Positions 15,974 to 26,491 of a DNA stretch of 64,000 nt are shown here, piece after piece (the first letter of the stretch is position 1; every line of letters starts with the position of its first letter). The notes beneath the pieces were generated by a model. The model was given only the letters and a program-made list of their open reading frames with translations. It ran no database searches and was not told the origin of the DNA. The translations under genes and the position numbers were made by a program. The stretch comes from Streptomyces albidoflavus (GTDB lineage: Bacteria; Actinomycetota; Actinomycetes; Streptomycetales; Streptomycetaceae): NCBI RefSeq assembly GCF_000719955.1, contig NZ_JOII01000021.1, positions 1-64,000 of the forward strand, read 5' to 3'.

Positions 15974-16618
15974 TCAGTCGAAGCTGGGCTCGGCGGTGCG
16001 GGTGCGCTTCAGCTCGTAGAAGCCGGGGACCGAGGCGACCAGCAGGGTGCCGTCCCAGAGGGCGGCGGCCTGGTCGCCCTTGGGGGCGGGGGTGACGACG
16101 GGGCCGAAGAAGGCGACCTCCTCGCCGTCGGCGCCGGGGACGGCGATGACGGGGGTGCCGACGTCCTGGCCGACCTTGGTGATGCCGGCGGCGTGCGAGG
16201 CGCGCAGCTCGGCGTCGTAGGTGTCCTTGTCGGCGTAGTCGGCGAGGTCGGCGGGGAGGCCCACCTCTTCGAGGGCGGCGACCAGGGTGGCGCGGTCCTT
16301 GGGCTGCTGCTGGTTGTGGTAGCGGGTGCCCAGCGCGGTGTAGAGGGGGCCCGCGACCTCGGCGCCGTGCAGCTGCTGGGCGGCGATGACGACGCGTACC
16401 GGGCCCCAGGCCTGGGTCAGCAGCTCGCGGTAGCCCTCGGGGAGTTCGTCGAGCCGGTCCTCGTTGAGGACGGCGAGGCTCATGACGTTCCAGCGGACGC
16501 GGACGGGGCGGACCTTCTCGACCTCCAGCATCCAGCGGGAGGTCATCCAGGCCCAGGGGCACAGCGGGTCGAACCAGAAATCGGCGGTGACCTCGGTGTT
16601 CTGCTGCGGGTCGGTCAT
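15974..16618 (-). CDS. DsbA-like protein, mycothiol nitroreductase (Rv2466c) family
   Basis: Thioredoxin-fold protein of 214 residues without a signal peptide, so cytoplasmic. The active site is FWFDPLCPWAW: the nucleophilic Cys is at residue 20 and the usual second Cys (CPWC in Rv2466c) is Ala. A cis-Pro loop is present (GTPVIAV). Rv2466c in Mycobacterium tuberculosis is a mycothiol-dependent oxidoreductase; a single-Cys version would need mycothiol to resolve the mixed disulfide. GAGGGAGAGAC gives a good ribosome site before ATG 16618. It is divergent from pepN over 164 bp and precedes the PLP enzyme gene. Confidence 0.83.
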   Translation of the reverse strand: MTDPQQNTEVTADFWFDPLCPWAWMTSRWMLEVEKVRPVRVRWNVMSLAVLNEDRLDELPEGYRELLTQAWGPVRVVIAAQQLHGAEVAGPLYTALGTRYHNQQQPKDRATLVAALEEVGLPADLADYADKDTYDAELRASHAAGITKVGQDVGTPVIAVPGADGEEVAFFGPVVTPAPKGDQAAALWDGTLLVASVPGFYELKRTRTAEPSFD

Positions 16619-16782
16619 GTCTCTCCCTCGGTGGTCGGGCTCGGTGGTCGGCGGGCCGGCTGCGGCCGTACGCGAGCGGCAACCGCGCGGGGACCGGGCG
16701 CATTCCCGGGCGTCACGGGAAGTACCGGGAAGCGCCCATGACAGGATCGGACGGTCGGAAATGCGCCACGAAGGAGTACGCA
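16619..16782. promoter_or_regulatory. Divergent region DsbA-like / pepN
   Basis: This gap carries the start signals of both genes. AAGGAG lies eight bases before GTG 16783. Short CCCGGGCGTC/GGGAAGCGCCC symmetry lies at about 16700-16735. No consensus promoter was assigned. Confidence 0.35.
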
Positions 16783-19368
16783 GTGCCCGGAGAGAACCTG
16801 ACCCGAGACGAGGCCCGTGAGCGGGCCGCCCTGGTCGCCGTCGAGTCCTACGACGTCGCACTCGACCTGCGCTCGGCGCTCGGGGAGGTGACCGGGGACG
16901 GGCCGCGCACCTTCCGGTCGGTGACCACCATCCGGTTCGCCGGGCTGCGGCCCGGCGCCGCCACCTTCGTGGACCTGATCGCGCCCTCGGTCAGCGCGGT
17001 GACCCTCAACGGCCGCGCCCTCGACGTGGCCGAGGTCTTCGACGGCACCCGGATCGCCCTGGAGGGGCTGGAGGCCGAGAACACCCTGGTGGTCGACGCC
17101 CAGTGCGCGTACAGCCGCACCGGCGAGGGGATGCACCGCTTCGTCGACCCGCAGGACGGCGAGGTCTACCTCTACACCCAGTACGAGCCGGCCGACTCCC
17201 GCCGGGTCTACGCCAACTTCGAGCAGCCCGACCTGAAGGGCCGCTACCGCTTCTCGGTGACCGCCCCCGAGGGCTGGGGCGTCTGGTCCAACGGCGCGGG
17301 CGAGCGGGACGCCGACGGGGTGTGGCGGTTCGCCGAGACCGAGCCCATCTCCACGTACATCACCTGCGTGGTCGCCGGGCCGTACCACTACGTGACCGAC
17401 GACTACCGGCGGACCCTGCCCGACGGCTCCGAGCTGCGGATCCCGCTCGGCGCGATGTGCCGCAAGGGGCTGGCGCCGCACTTCGACGCGGACGACATCT
17501 TCCTCGTCACCAAGCAGGGCCTGGACTTCTTCCACGACCACTTCGGCTACCCGTACCCGTTCGGCAAGTACGACCAGGCGTTCGTGCCGGAGTACAACCT
17601 CGGGGCGATGGAGAACCCGGGGATGGTGACCTTCCGCGAGGAGTACATCTACCGGGGCAAGGTCACCGCCGCCTCCTACGAGCGGCGCGCCACCACGATC
17701 CTGCACGAGATGGCGCACATGTGGTTCGGCGACCTGGTCACCATGAAGTGGTGGGACGACCTGTGGCTGAAGGAGTCCTTCGCCGACTTCATGGGCAGCT
17801 TCGCGCTGGTCGAGGCGACCCGGTTCACCAACGGCTGGACCACCTTCGCCAACAACCGCAAGGCGTGGGCCTACCGCGCCGACCAGCTCCCCTCGACCCA
17901 CCCGATCACCGCCGACATCCGCGACCTCCAGGACGCCAAGCTCAACTTCGACGGCATCACCTACGCCAAGGGTGCCTCCGTCCTCAAGCAGCTCGTCGCC
18001 TACGTCGGCCGGGACGCCTTCCTGGAGGGCGCCCGCCGCTACTTCCAGCGCCACGCCTTCGGCAACACCACCCTCGCCGACCTGCTGGCCGTGCTGGAGG
18101 AGACCTCCGGGCGCGACCTCGCCGGCTGGTCGAAGGCATGGCTCCAGACGGCGGGCGTCAACGCGCTCACCCCCGAACTCACCCTGGACGCCGAGAACCG
18201 GATCACCGAACTGGCCGTCGCCCAGGAGGCCGCCGCCTCCCACCCGGAGCTGCGCCCGCACCGGGTCGCCGTCGGCCTCTACCGGCTGGACGGCGTCGAG
18301 GGCGCGCTGGTGCGGTACGCCCGCGCCGAGCTGGACGTGACCGGGCCGCGCACCGTCGTCACCGAGCTGGTCGGCGCCGAGGCGCCCGACCTGGTCCTCG
18401 TCAACGACGACGACCTCACGTACTGCAAGGTGCGGTTCGACGAGAACTCGCTGGCCACGCTCAGGTCCCGGCTCGGCGACATCGCCGACCCGCTGGCCCG
18501 CGCGCTCTGCTGGTCGGCGCTGTGGAACATGACCCGCGACGGGCTGATGCCCGCCCGGAACTTCCTCTCCCTGGTGCTGGAGCACGCGGGCCGCGAGTCC
18601 GACATCGGCGTCCTGCAGATGCTGCACGCCTGGGCGCGCACCGCGCTGGTGCACTACGTCGTCCCGGCCCGCCGGGACGAGGCCGGGCGGGCGCTGGCGC
18701 AGGGGGCGCTGGCCGAGCTGCGGGCGGCCGAGCCGGGCGGGCCCGCGCAGCTGACCTGGGCGCGGTTCTTCGCCTCGGTCGCCTCCGACGAGGCGGACCT
18801 CCAGCTGCTGGGGGCGCTGCTCGACGGGCCGGCCCGGATCGACGGCCTCGACATGGACCAGGAGCTGCGCTGGACCTTCCTGGAGCCGCTGGCCACCTAC
18901 GGCGTCGTCGACGAGGAGCGGATCGCGGCCGAACTGGCCCGGGACGACACCGCCTCGGGCAAGCGGCACCAGGTCCGGTGCCTGGCGGCCCGGCCCTCCG
19001 AGGCGGTCAAGGCGCAGGCGTGGGCGCAGGTGGTCGAGTCCGACGCCCTGTCGAACGCGCTGGTGGAGGCGACGATCGCCGGGTTCGCGCAGCCCTCGCA
19101 GCGCGAGCTGACCGCGCCGTACGCGGCGAAGTACTTCGAGGCGATCGGGCGGGTCTGGGAGGAGCGGTCCATCCAGATCGGCGTGCTCGTCGTGCGGGGC
19201 CTGTTCCCCTCGCTCCAGGACGGGCCCGAGCCGCTGGCGGCGGCCGACGCCTGGCTGGGCGAGCACACGGACGCGCCGCCGGCCCTGCGCCGCCTGGTCC
19301 TGGAGTCCCGCGACGACCTGGCGCGAGCCCACCGGGCACAGGTGACGGACGCCGGTACGGGGGCCTGA
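16783..19368 (+). CDS. pepN: Aminopeptidase N, paralogue 1
   Basis: M1-family zinc metallopeptidase that removes N-terminal residues from peptides; cytoplasmic, 861 residues. Zinc motif HEMAH begins at residue 308 and the third ligand Glu is 331 (HExxH-18-E). The exopeptidase motif is GAMENPG instead of the common GAMENAG, and the zinc Glu sits in WLKESFA instead of WLNESFA. The GTG start has AAGGAG upstream and gives the family opening PGENLTRDEA. It is the more divergent of two M1 genes in the window; the other, at 26.5 kb, has both canonical motifs. Altered specificity is possible. Confidence 0.92.
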   Translation: MPGENLTRDEARERAALVAVESYDVALDLRSALGEVTGDGPRTFRSVTTIRFAGLRPGAATFVDLIAPSVSAVTLNGRALDVAEVFDGTRIALEGLEAENTLVVDAQCAYSRTGEGMHRFVDPQDGEVYLYTQYEPADSRRVYANFEQPDLKGRYRFSVTAPEGWGVWSNGAGERDADGVWRFAETEPISTYITCVVAGPYHYVTDDYRRTLPDGSELRIPLGAMCRKGLAPHFDADDIFLVTKQGLDFFHDHFGYPYPFGKYDQAFVPEYNLGAMENPGMVTFREEYIYRGKVTAASYERRATTILHEMAHMWFGDLVTMKWWDDLWLKESFADFMGSFALVEATRFTNGWTTFANNRKAWAYRADQLPSTHPITADIRDLQDAKLNFDGITYAKGASVLKQLVAYVGRDAFLEGARRYFQRHAFGNTTLADLLAVLEETSGRDLAGWSKAWLQTAGVNALTPELTLDAENRITELAVAQEAAASHPELRPHRVAVGLYRLDGVEGALVRYARAELDVTGPRTVVTELVGAEAPDLVLVNDDDLTYCKVRFDENSLATLRSRLGDIADPLARALCWSALWNMTRDGLMPARNFLSLVLEHAGRESDIGVLQMLHAWARTALVHYVVPARRDEAGRALAQGALAELRAAEPGGPAQLTWARFFASVASDEADLQLLGALLDGPARIDGLDMDQELRWTFLEPLATYGVVDEERIAAELARDDTASGKRHQVRCLAARPSEAVKAQAWAQVVESDALSNALVEATIAGFAQPSQRELTAPYAAKYFEAIGRVWEERSIQIGVLVVRGLFPSLQDGPEPLAAADAWLGEHTDAPPALRRLVLESRDDLARAHRAQVTDAGTGA

Positions 19369-19390
19369 GCCGGTCCCCGCTCCGGCCGGC

Positions 19391-19433
19391 GGGCCCGCCG
19401 CCCCTCCCCCGCTCGGGGTGGGGCGGCGGGCCC
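19391..19433. terminator. Bidirectional terminator between pepN and the peptidoglycan-binding gene
   Basis: GGGCCCGCCGCCCC pairs exactly with GGGGCGGCGGGCCC over a 15-nt loop. It lies between convergent genes and can serve both. Confidence 0.8.
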
Positions 19434-19453
19434 GTCGGCGTGCCGGGGCAGGG

Positions 19454-19861
19454 TCACTTGCGGCCGAAGCCGCGCAGGGCGTCCCAGGTGCGGGGGCCGA
19501 CGATGCCGTCGACGGCGGAGGCACCGATGTACTTCTGCTGGAACCAGCGGACCGCCGACCGGGTGCCCGCGCCGTAGATCCCGTCCACGGCGAGCGCCTT
19601 GCCGTGCGTGCCGTAGTACGTGGTGGTGCCGTTGATCAGGGCCTGGATCTCCTTGACGTGGGCGCCGGTGGAGCCGTACTCGGCCCACTTCGCGCCGTAG
19701 TGGTGGTGGCAGGTGAGGCCGATCGTCGACTGGGTGTAGCACTTCTTCGGGGCGGCGGCGGCCGTGGGAGCGGCGGTGGCGGCCGGGGCGGCGGTCACGG
19801 CGCCGGCGAGGAGCGCGGCGGAGGCGGTCAGCAGGGCGAAGGCGCGGCGGCGGTGTGTCAC
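19454..19861 (-). CDS. Secreted peptidoglycan-binding domain protein
   Basis: Small exported protein of 135 residues with a Sec-type signal peptide (basic start, AFALLTASAALLAGAV, AxA cleavage region). A short Cys-containing stretch KKCYTQSTIGLTCHHHYG comes next and may form a disulfide. One PG_binding_1 domain (about residues 60-131) carries the repeat-like DGIYGAGTRSAVRWFQ and DGIVGPRTWDALR. It probably sits on the cell wall; there is no catalytic domain. GTG 19861 with GGGGGA upstream is preferred; ATG 19873 is four codons earlier in frame. Confidence 0.82.
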   Translation of the reverse strand: MTHRRRAFALLTASAALLAGAVTAAPAATAAPTAAAAPKKCYTQSTIGLTCHHHYGAKWAEYGSTGAHVKEIQALINGTTTYYGTHGKALAVDGIYGAGTRSAVRWFQQKYIGASAVDGIVGPRTWDALRGFGRK

Positions 19862-20018
19862 GGGGTCCCCCATCGTTCGGTACGGCGTGCGGTCTCTGCC
19901 CCCTCAGGCTGCGGGAGGCGGGCCGGCGGTGGCCACAGTTCCGGGCCGGGACGGGAGATCGTGGACCGTCCCAGCCTCCGGCCTGCGGGGACGTGGGGGG
20001 ACGGGAGCGTTCCGGGGG

Positions 20019-21215
20019 TCAGCCCTCGCGGCAGAACTCCGCCTCGGTCAGGGCGACGGCGTCGGCGGGGTCGGACGGGGACCATTCGCCGTTGAGGTTG
20101 GCCTGATAGCTGTGGCGGGTGTCGCGGGTGGTGAAGGCGAGGGTGGCGGAGCCGTGGATGCCGCCGTCGTGGCCCCAGATCCGGATGCCGCAGGAGAGGG
20201 TCTGGCGCATGAGGCCCAGGCCGTACCGGACGTGGGGTGCGGAGGGGTGGACCTCGACGGTGGTGGTCATCTGGCGGAGCTGGGCGGGCGGCAGGAGCCT
20301 GCCGCCGAGCAGGGCGCGCTGGAAGCGGTCGAGGTCGGCGGTGGTGGAGATCATCGCTCCGGCGGCCCCGGCCTGGCTGGGGTTCAGCTCGGTGACGTCG
20401 TAGGGGTGTTCGCGGTCCGGGTCGCCGAGGAAGGAGTAGGCGCGGCCGGCCGGGCGGGGCAGGTGCGGATCGGTGCGGGGGGCGCTGGTGGCGCGCAGGC
20501 CGAGGGGGCGCAGGATGCGGCGCTCGACCTCCTTCTCCCAGCCGTGGCCGGTCACCTTCTCGATGACCATCCCGGCGAGGATGTAGTTGGTGTTGGAGTA
20601 GTTCCAGGAGGTGCCGGGGGCGAAGTCCGGGGCGTGGCGCATGGCGACGGCGACGAGCTGTCCGGGCTTCCAGGTGTCGTAGCGGTGGTCGAGGAATTCC
20701 TCGCCGAAGGCCCTGCGCCGGAACTCGGGGTCGGCGGTGTAGTTGCTGATGCCGCTGGTGTGGTTGAGGAGCTGGCGCAGGGTGATCGCGGTGCCGTCGT
20801 GGCCGTGGCCGTCGACGAGGCCGGGGAGGTGCTGGTCGACGGTGTCGTCGAGGTCGATCCGCCGCTCGCCCTGGAGCTGGAGGAGGACGGTGGCGACGAA
20901 GGTCTTGGTGACGGAGCCGATACGGAAGCGGTCGTCGGCGCCGCGCGCCCGGCCGGTGTCGAGGTCGGCGGTGCCGGCCGTGCCGTTCCAGACCCCGTGA
21001 CGGTCGCGGGCGCGGGCCAGGGCGCCGGGGACGCCGTCGGCGACGGCGGTGTCCAGGACCCGCTGGGTCCCCTCGTGGCCGCGGGTGGTGGAGGCGGCGG
21101 CCAGCGGGGCCGGGGTGAGGGTGGCGAGCGCGGTCGCGGTGGCGAGCGCGGCGGCGAGGCGGGCCGGGCGCCGGTGTCTGCGGGCGGGGCGCGGCGGTGT
21201 GGTGGGCGCGGCCAT
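20019..21215 (-). CDS. Secreted class C serine hydrolase (D,D-carboxypeptidase-like)
   Basis: Beta-lactamase/penicillin-binding fold enzyme of 398 residues with a signal peptide (basic residues 9-19, hydrophobic 20-42). The catalytic set is complete: SVTK (Ser101, Lys104), YSN (206-208) and HDGG (349-352). This layout matches Streptomyces R61 D-alanyl-D-alanine carboxypeptidase and related esterases, so a cell-wall carboxypeptidase or esterase outside the cell is likely. It is divergent from the subtilase gene across 441 bp. Confidence 0.87.
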   Translation of the reverse strand: MAAPTTPPRPARRHRRPARLAAALATATALATLTPAPLAAASTTRGHEGTQRVLDTAVADGVPGALARARDRHGVWNGTAGTADLDTGRARGADDRFRIGSVTKTFVATVLLQLQGERRIDLDDTVDQHLPGLVDGHGHDGTAITLRQLLNHTSGISNYTADPEFRRRAFGEEFLDHRYDTWKPGQLVAVAMRHAPDFAPGTSWNYSNTNYILAGMVIEKVTGHGWEKEVERRILRPLGLRATSAPRTDPHLPRPAGRAYSFLGDPDREHPYDVTELNPSQAGAAGAMISTTADLDRFQRALLGGRLLPPAQLRQMTTTVEVHPSAPHVRYGLGLMRQTLSCGIRIWGHDGGIHGSATLAFTTRDTRHSYQANLNGEWSPSDPADAVALTEAEFCREG

Positions 21216-21656
21216 CGGTGGTCCCTTCCTCGGGTGGAGCAGCCCCGGTCCGGGGCGGTTCGTCCGGTGCGGGGAGGGACCGGCGCGGGGGGCGGGGAAG
21301 TTGCGAGGGCGCCGGGCGCAAGAGGCGGTTTTCGGCCTTGCCCGGCCGTATCCGCAGGGGGCATGACAGCACGGACGGGGCTGTGGGCCCAGCGATTTCC
21401 CGTGCCCCCTCCACTTCCCTCACGGAAGCGGCACATTCCGGGGGCCGGGACGGCCCGGGTGACCGGAAGAAGCCGCTCCGCCTGACGTGGACCTGTCCAC
21501 CTATGGGCGCATACGGCGCCGTTGGCGTATGGCGGAATGCCGCCAGCTTCCCCGTCAGGCCCGGGCAACTCTCCCCAAACAACGGCCACTTACGCAAAGC
21601 TGACCGGTCATCCGGCACCGAAATCCGGACCCTTTCTTCCACATACAGGGATGCTG
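21216..21656. promoter_or_regulatory. Divergent region serine hydrolase / subtilase
   Basis: No gene is visible. GTGGACCTGTCCAC (21487-21500) is a 6-bp inverted repeat around CT, and CATACG/CGTATG arms follow at about 21511-21531. Either could be a regulator site for the subtilase. CAGGG is the weak SD near 21647. Confidence 0.45.
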
Positions 21657-24600
21657 ATGACCTCCGAATCCCCGCAGGCGCCCATATCGGGTGCCAGACG
21701 GGCCGCCCGCGTCGCGGTCGCGGCCGGCCTGGTGGCCGCCCTCTGCGCCGGCGCACCGCTGCCCATGGCCTTCGCGGCCGACGAGCCGGCCACCGCGCCG
21801 ACCGTCAAGAGCGCCGCCGACAAGCTCGGCTCCGCCGACGCCGAACGCCTCGCCGAGGCCAAGGCCGACGGCGACAAGCACGTCACCATGATGATCGCCA
21901 CCCAGCCGGGCAGGACCGCCGAGGTCGCCGGGAAGCTGAAGGCGGTCAAGGGCGGGTCGGTGGGCAAGACCCACGACAAGCTCGGGTACGTCCGGGCGAC
22001 CGTCCCCACCGGCCAGGCCGACGCCGCCATCAAGGCCGCGGCCAAGCTCTCCGCCGTCCACGGGATCGACCTGAACCAGGAGATCCAGCTGGACGACCCG
22101 ACGCCCTCGGGCGACCGGGCGAAGGGCGTCAAGAGCGCCACCACGGACAGCGACGACTTCTACGGGGCCCCGAACGCGAAGACCCCGGCGAAGAACCCGT
22201 TCAACCCGTCCTTCGAGACCGGCGCCGTCGAGTTCGTCGAGAAGAACCCGAAGGCGGACGGCCGGGGCATCACCATCGGCATCCTCGACTCGGGCATCGA
22301 CCTGGGTCACCCGGCGCTGCAGAAGACCACCACGGGCGAGCGCAAGATCACCGACTGGGTGACCGCGACCGACCCGATCGTCGACGGCGACCAGACCTGG
22401 CGCCCGATGGTGGACGCGGTCTCCGGGCCGTCCTTCACCTACAAGGGTCGTACGTACAAGGCCCCGGCCGGTTCGTACCAGGTCAGCGTCTTCGCGGAGG
22501 CGGCCTCCAAGGGCGGCGACGCCGACGGCGACCTCAACCGCGACGGCGACACCACCGACACCTGGGGCGTGCTCTACGACGCCAAGAACGGCACGGTGCG
22601 GGTCGACCTGAACGACAACGGCGACTTCACCGACGACGAGGTGCTGCGGCCGTACAAGGACAAGTTCCAGGTCGGCTACTTCGGCAAGGACGACCCGAAG
22701 ACCGACGTGGTCGAGCAGATCCCCTTCGTGGTGGAGCTGCGCAAGGGCGTCCCCATGGACCCGTACGGGGGCAGCTGGGTCGGCAAGAAGGCCGACTTCG
22801 TCAACATCGGCATCATCGAGGGCTCGCACGGCACCCACGTCGCGGGCATCACCGCCGCCAACTCGCTCTTCGGCGGCAAGATGAACGGCGCGGCGCCCGG
22901 CGCCAAGCTGGTCTCCTCGCGGGCCTGCACCTGGAGCGGCGGCTGCACCTCCGTCGCGCTGACCGAGGGCATGATCGACCTCGCCGCCAACCGCGGCGTG
23001 GACATCATCAACATGTCCATCGGCGGCCTGCCGGCGCTCAACGACGGCAACAACGCCCGCGCCGAGCTGTACACCCGCATCATCGACGCCTTCGGCGTCC
23101 AGCTCGTCATCTCGGCGGGCAACAGCGGCCCCGGCGCCAACACCATCGGCGACCCCAGCCTCGCCGACAAGGTCATCTCGGTCGGCGCGACCATCTCCAA
23201 GGAGACCTGGCTCGCCAACTACGGCTCCGAGGTCCGCAAGCCGTACGCGATGATGCCCTTCTCCTCGCGCGGCCCGCGTGAGGACGGCGGCTTCACGCCG
23301 ACCCTCTCCGCGCCCGGCGCGGCCATCAACACCACGCAGACCTGGTTCCCGGGCGGCCCGACGCTGGAGGCCGGTTACGACCTGCCCGCCGGCTACTCGA
23401 TGCTCCAGGGCACCTCGATGGCCTCCCCGCAGGCCGCCGGCGCCTCCGCGCTGCTGCTCTCCAAGGCGAAGCAGCAGGGTATCGACCTGACCCCGGCCAA
23501 GCTGCGCTCCGCGCTCACCTCGACCGCCACCCAGATCGACGGCGTCCAGGCGTACGAGCAGGGCGCCGGCCTGATCAACATCGTCGACGCCTGGAAGCAG
23601 ATCAACAAGCAGGACGGCGACACGCACGAGTACACCGTGCGCGCCCCCGTCGACACGGCCATCGACGAGCTGCTGAAGGACCCGGGCCACGGCACCGGCG
23701 TCTACGACCGCGAGGGCGGCCTGAAGGTCGGCAAGAAGCGGCTGTACGACATCACGGTGACCCGCACCACCGGTCCCAAGAAGGCCGTCAGCCACAAGCT
23801 GGCCCTGGTCAACAACCACGACGAGACGTTCAAGCTGGTCGGCGGCAAGAAGGTCGACCTCAAGCTGAACAAGCCGGTCACCCTGACGGTCTCCGCCAAG
23901 GCGGCCACCAAGGGCCTGCACTCGGCGATCCTGACCGTGGACGACCCGTCCACGCAGGGCACCGACCAGCAGATCATGACGACCGTGGTCGCCGCGGACG
24001 AGCTGGCCAAGCCCTCCTTCACGGTGAAGAAGTCGGGCGAGGTCGACCGCAACGAGACCCGCTCCTACTTCGTGGAGGTGCCCGAGGGCGCCAAGTCGCT
24101 GGAGGTCTCCCTCGGCGGCCTCTTCGGCAAGAGCCAGGTCCGGTTCATCTCGATCCACCCGTACGGCGTCCCGGTCGACTCGACCTCGACCCCGAACTGC
24201 TACAACAACTACAACAACGGCAACGGCTGCCGCCCCGACCTGCGCTCCTACGCCGACCCGGCTCCGGGCGTCTGGGAGATCGAGGTCGAGGCGCGCCGCA
24301 CCTCGCCGCTGCTGCGCAACCCGTACCAGCTGGAGGTGTCGCTGCTCGGCGTCGCCTTCGACCCGGCGGTCCAGACCGTCCCCGAGGCCAAGGTCGGCAC
24401 CCCGGCCCCGGTCGAGTGGAAGATCACCAACGAGAACGCCGCGCTGGAGGGCAAGCTCAAGGGCGGCCCGCTCGGCTCCTCGCTGAGCAAGCGTCCCGAG
24501 ATCAAGAACGGCGAGGCGCAGACCAGCGAGATCACCGTCGGTGAGGGCGTCGAGCGCCTCGACGTCGCCATCGGCAACGTCTCCGACGTCGCCGCCGACC

Positions 24601-24977
24601 TGGACCTGACCCTCTACGACGAGCAGGGCAACCAGGTCGCGCAGACCGCCGACGGCGACTCCGAGGAGGCCCTGTCGGTCGCCAAGCCGAAGCCGGGCAC
24701 GTACACCGTCGAGGTCTACGCCTACTCGGTCCCCTCCGGGAGCACCGCGTACGACTACCGCGACGTGTACTTCTCCGCCGCCCTCGGCGAGGTGAAGGTC
24801 GACACGGCGAAGACCGTGAAGCTCGCCACCGGCGCCTCGGCGAAGATCGCCGCCGAGGTCCTGGTCGCCGCTCCGGCGCCCGAGGGCCGGAAGTTCTTCG
24901 GCCAGGTGCAGGTGCTGAACGCCAAGGGCACCGCCGCGGGCAGCGGCAGCGTCGAGATCGGCAAGGTCACCGAGTGA
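21657..24977 (+). CDS. Secreted S8-family serine protease (subtilase), 1106 residues
   Basis: Large exported subtilisin-like protease. A signal peptide (ARVAVAAGLVAALCAGAPLPMAFA) is followed by an I9-like propeptide (about 60-150) and the catalytic domain with Asp211 in ILDSGID, His391 in SHGTHVAG, Asn in SAGNSGPGA and Ser587 in GTSMASPQ. The Asp-His distance of 180 residues is several times the usual 30-40, owing to an insert with repeated charged motifs such as DADGDLNRDGDTTD that resemble calcium loops. About 480 residues of beta-rich C-terminal domains follow. ATG 21657 is favoured over 21651 by SD spacing. It is probably a nutritional or developmental protease; a strong hairpin follows. 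Confidence 0.9.
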   Translation: MTSESPQAPISGARRAARVAVAAGLVAALCAGAPLPMAFAADEPATAPTVKSAADKLGSADAERLAEAKADGDKHVTMMIATQPGRTAEVAGKLKAVKGGSVGKTHDKLGYVRATVPTGQADAAIKAAAKLSAVHGIDLNQEIQLDDPTPSGDRAKGVKSATTDSDDFYGAPNAKTPAKNPFNPSFETGAVEFVEKNPKADGRGITIGILDSGIDLGHPALQKTTTGERKITDWVTATDPIVDGDQTWRPMVDAVSGPSFTYKGRTYKAPAGSYQVSVFAEAASKGGDADGDLNRDGDTTDTWGVLYDAKNGTVRVDLNDNGDFTDDEVLRPYKDKFQVGYFGKDDPKTDVVEQIPFVVELRKGVPMDPYGGSWVGKKADFVNIGIIEGSHGTHVAGITAANSLFGGKMNGAAPGAKLVSSRACTWSGGCTSVALTEGMIDLAANRGVDIINMSIGGLPALNDGNNARAELYTRIIDAFGVQLVISAGNSGPGANTIGDPSLADKVISVGATISKETWLANYGSEVRKPYAMMPFSSRGPREDGGFTPTLSAPGAAINTTQTWFPGGPTLEAGYDLPAGYSMLQGTSMASPQAAGASALLLSKAKQQGIDLTPAKLRSALTSTATQIDGVQAYEQGAGLINIVDAWKQINKQDGDTHEYTVRAPVDTAIDELLKDPGHGTGVYDREGGLKVGKKRLYDITVTRTTGPKKAVSHKLALVNNHDETFKLVGGKKVDLKLNKPVTLTVSAKAATKGLHSAILTVDDPSTQGTDQQIMTTVVAADELAKPSFTVKKSGEVDRNETRSYFVEVPEGAKSLEVSLGGLFGKSQVRFISIHPYGVPVDSTSTPNCYNNYNNGNGCRPDLRSYADPAPGVWEIEVEARRTSPLLRNPYQLEVSLLGVAFDPAVQTVPEAKVGTPAPVEWKITNENAALEGKLKGGPLGSSLSKRPEIKNGEAQTSEITVGEGVERLDVAIGNVSDVAADLDLTLYDEQGNQVAQTADGDSEEALSVAKPKPGTYTVEVYAYSVPSGSTAYDYRDVYFSAALGEVKVDTAKTVKLATGASAKIAAEVLVAAPAPEGRKFFGQVQVLNAKGTAAGSGSVEIGKVTE

Positions 24978-26342
<1,365 letters not shown>

Positions 26343-26385
26343 CACCGCCGCGCGGAGCCGCCGCGCCGCGCGTACCGCTCACCGG

Positions 26386-26420
26386 AGGGCGGGCACCGGA
26401 TATCGGTGCCCGCCCTTCCC
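26386..26420 (+). terminator. Terminator after asd
   Basis: AGGGCGGGCACCG and CGGTGCCCGCCCT form a perfect 13-bp stem around GATAT, followed by TCCCC. Confidence 0.88.
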
Positions 26421-26491
26421 CGTCCCCGGGGCGCCCGTGGAAGGATGAGCCGAACGTCACCATCGGCGTACCCATCGAAGGAGATGACCGC

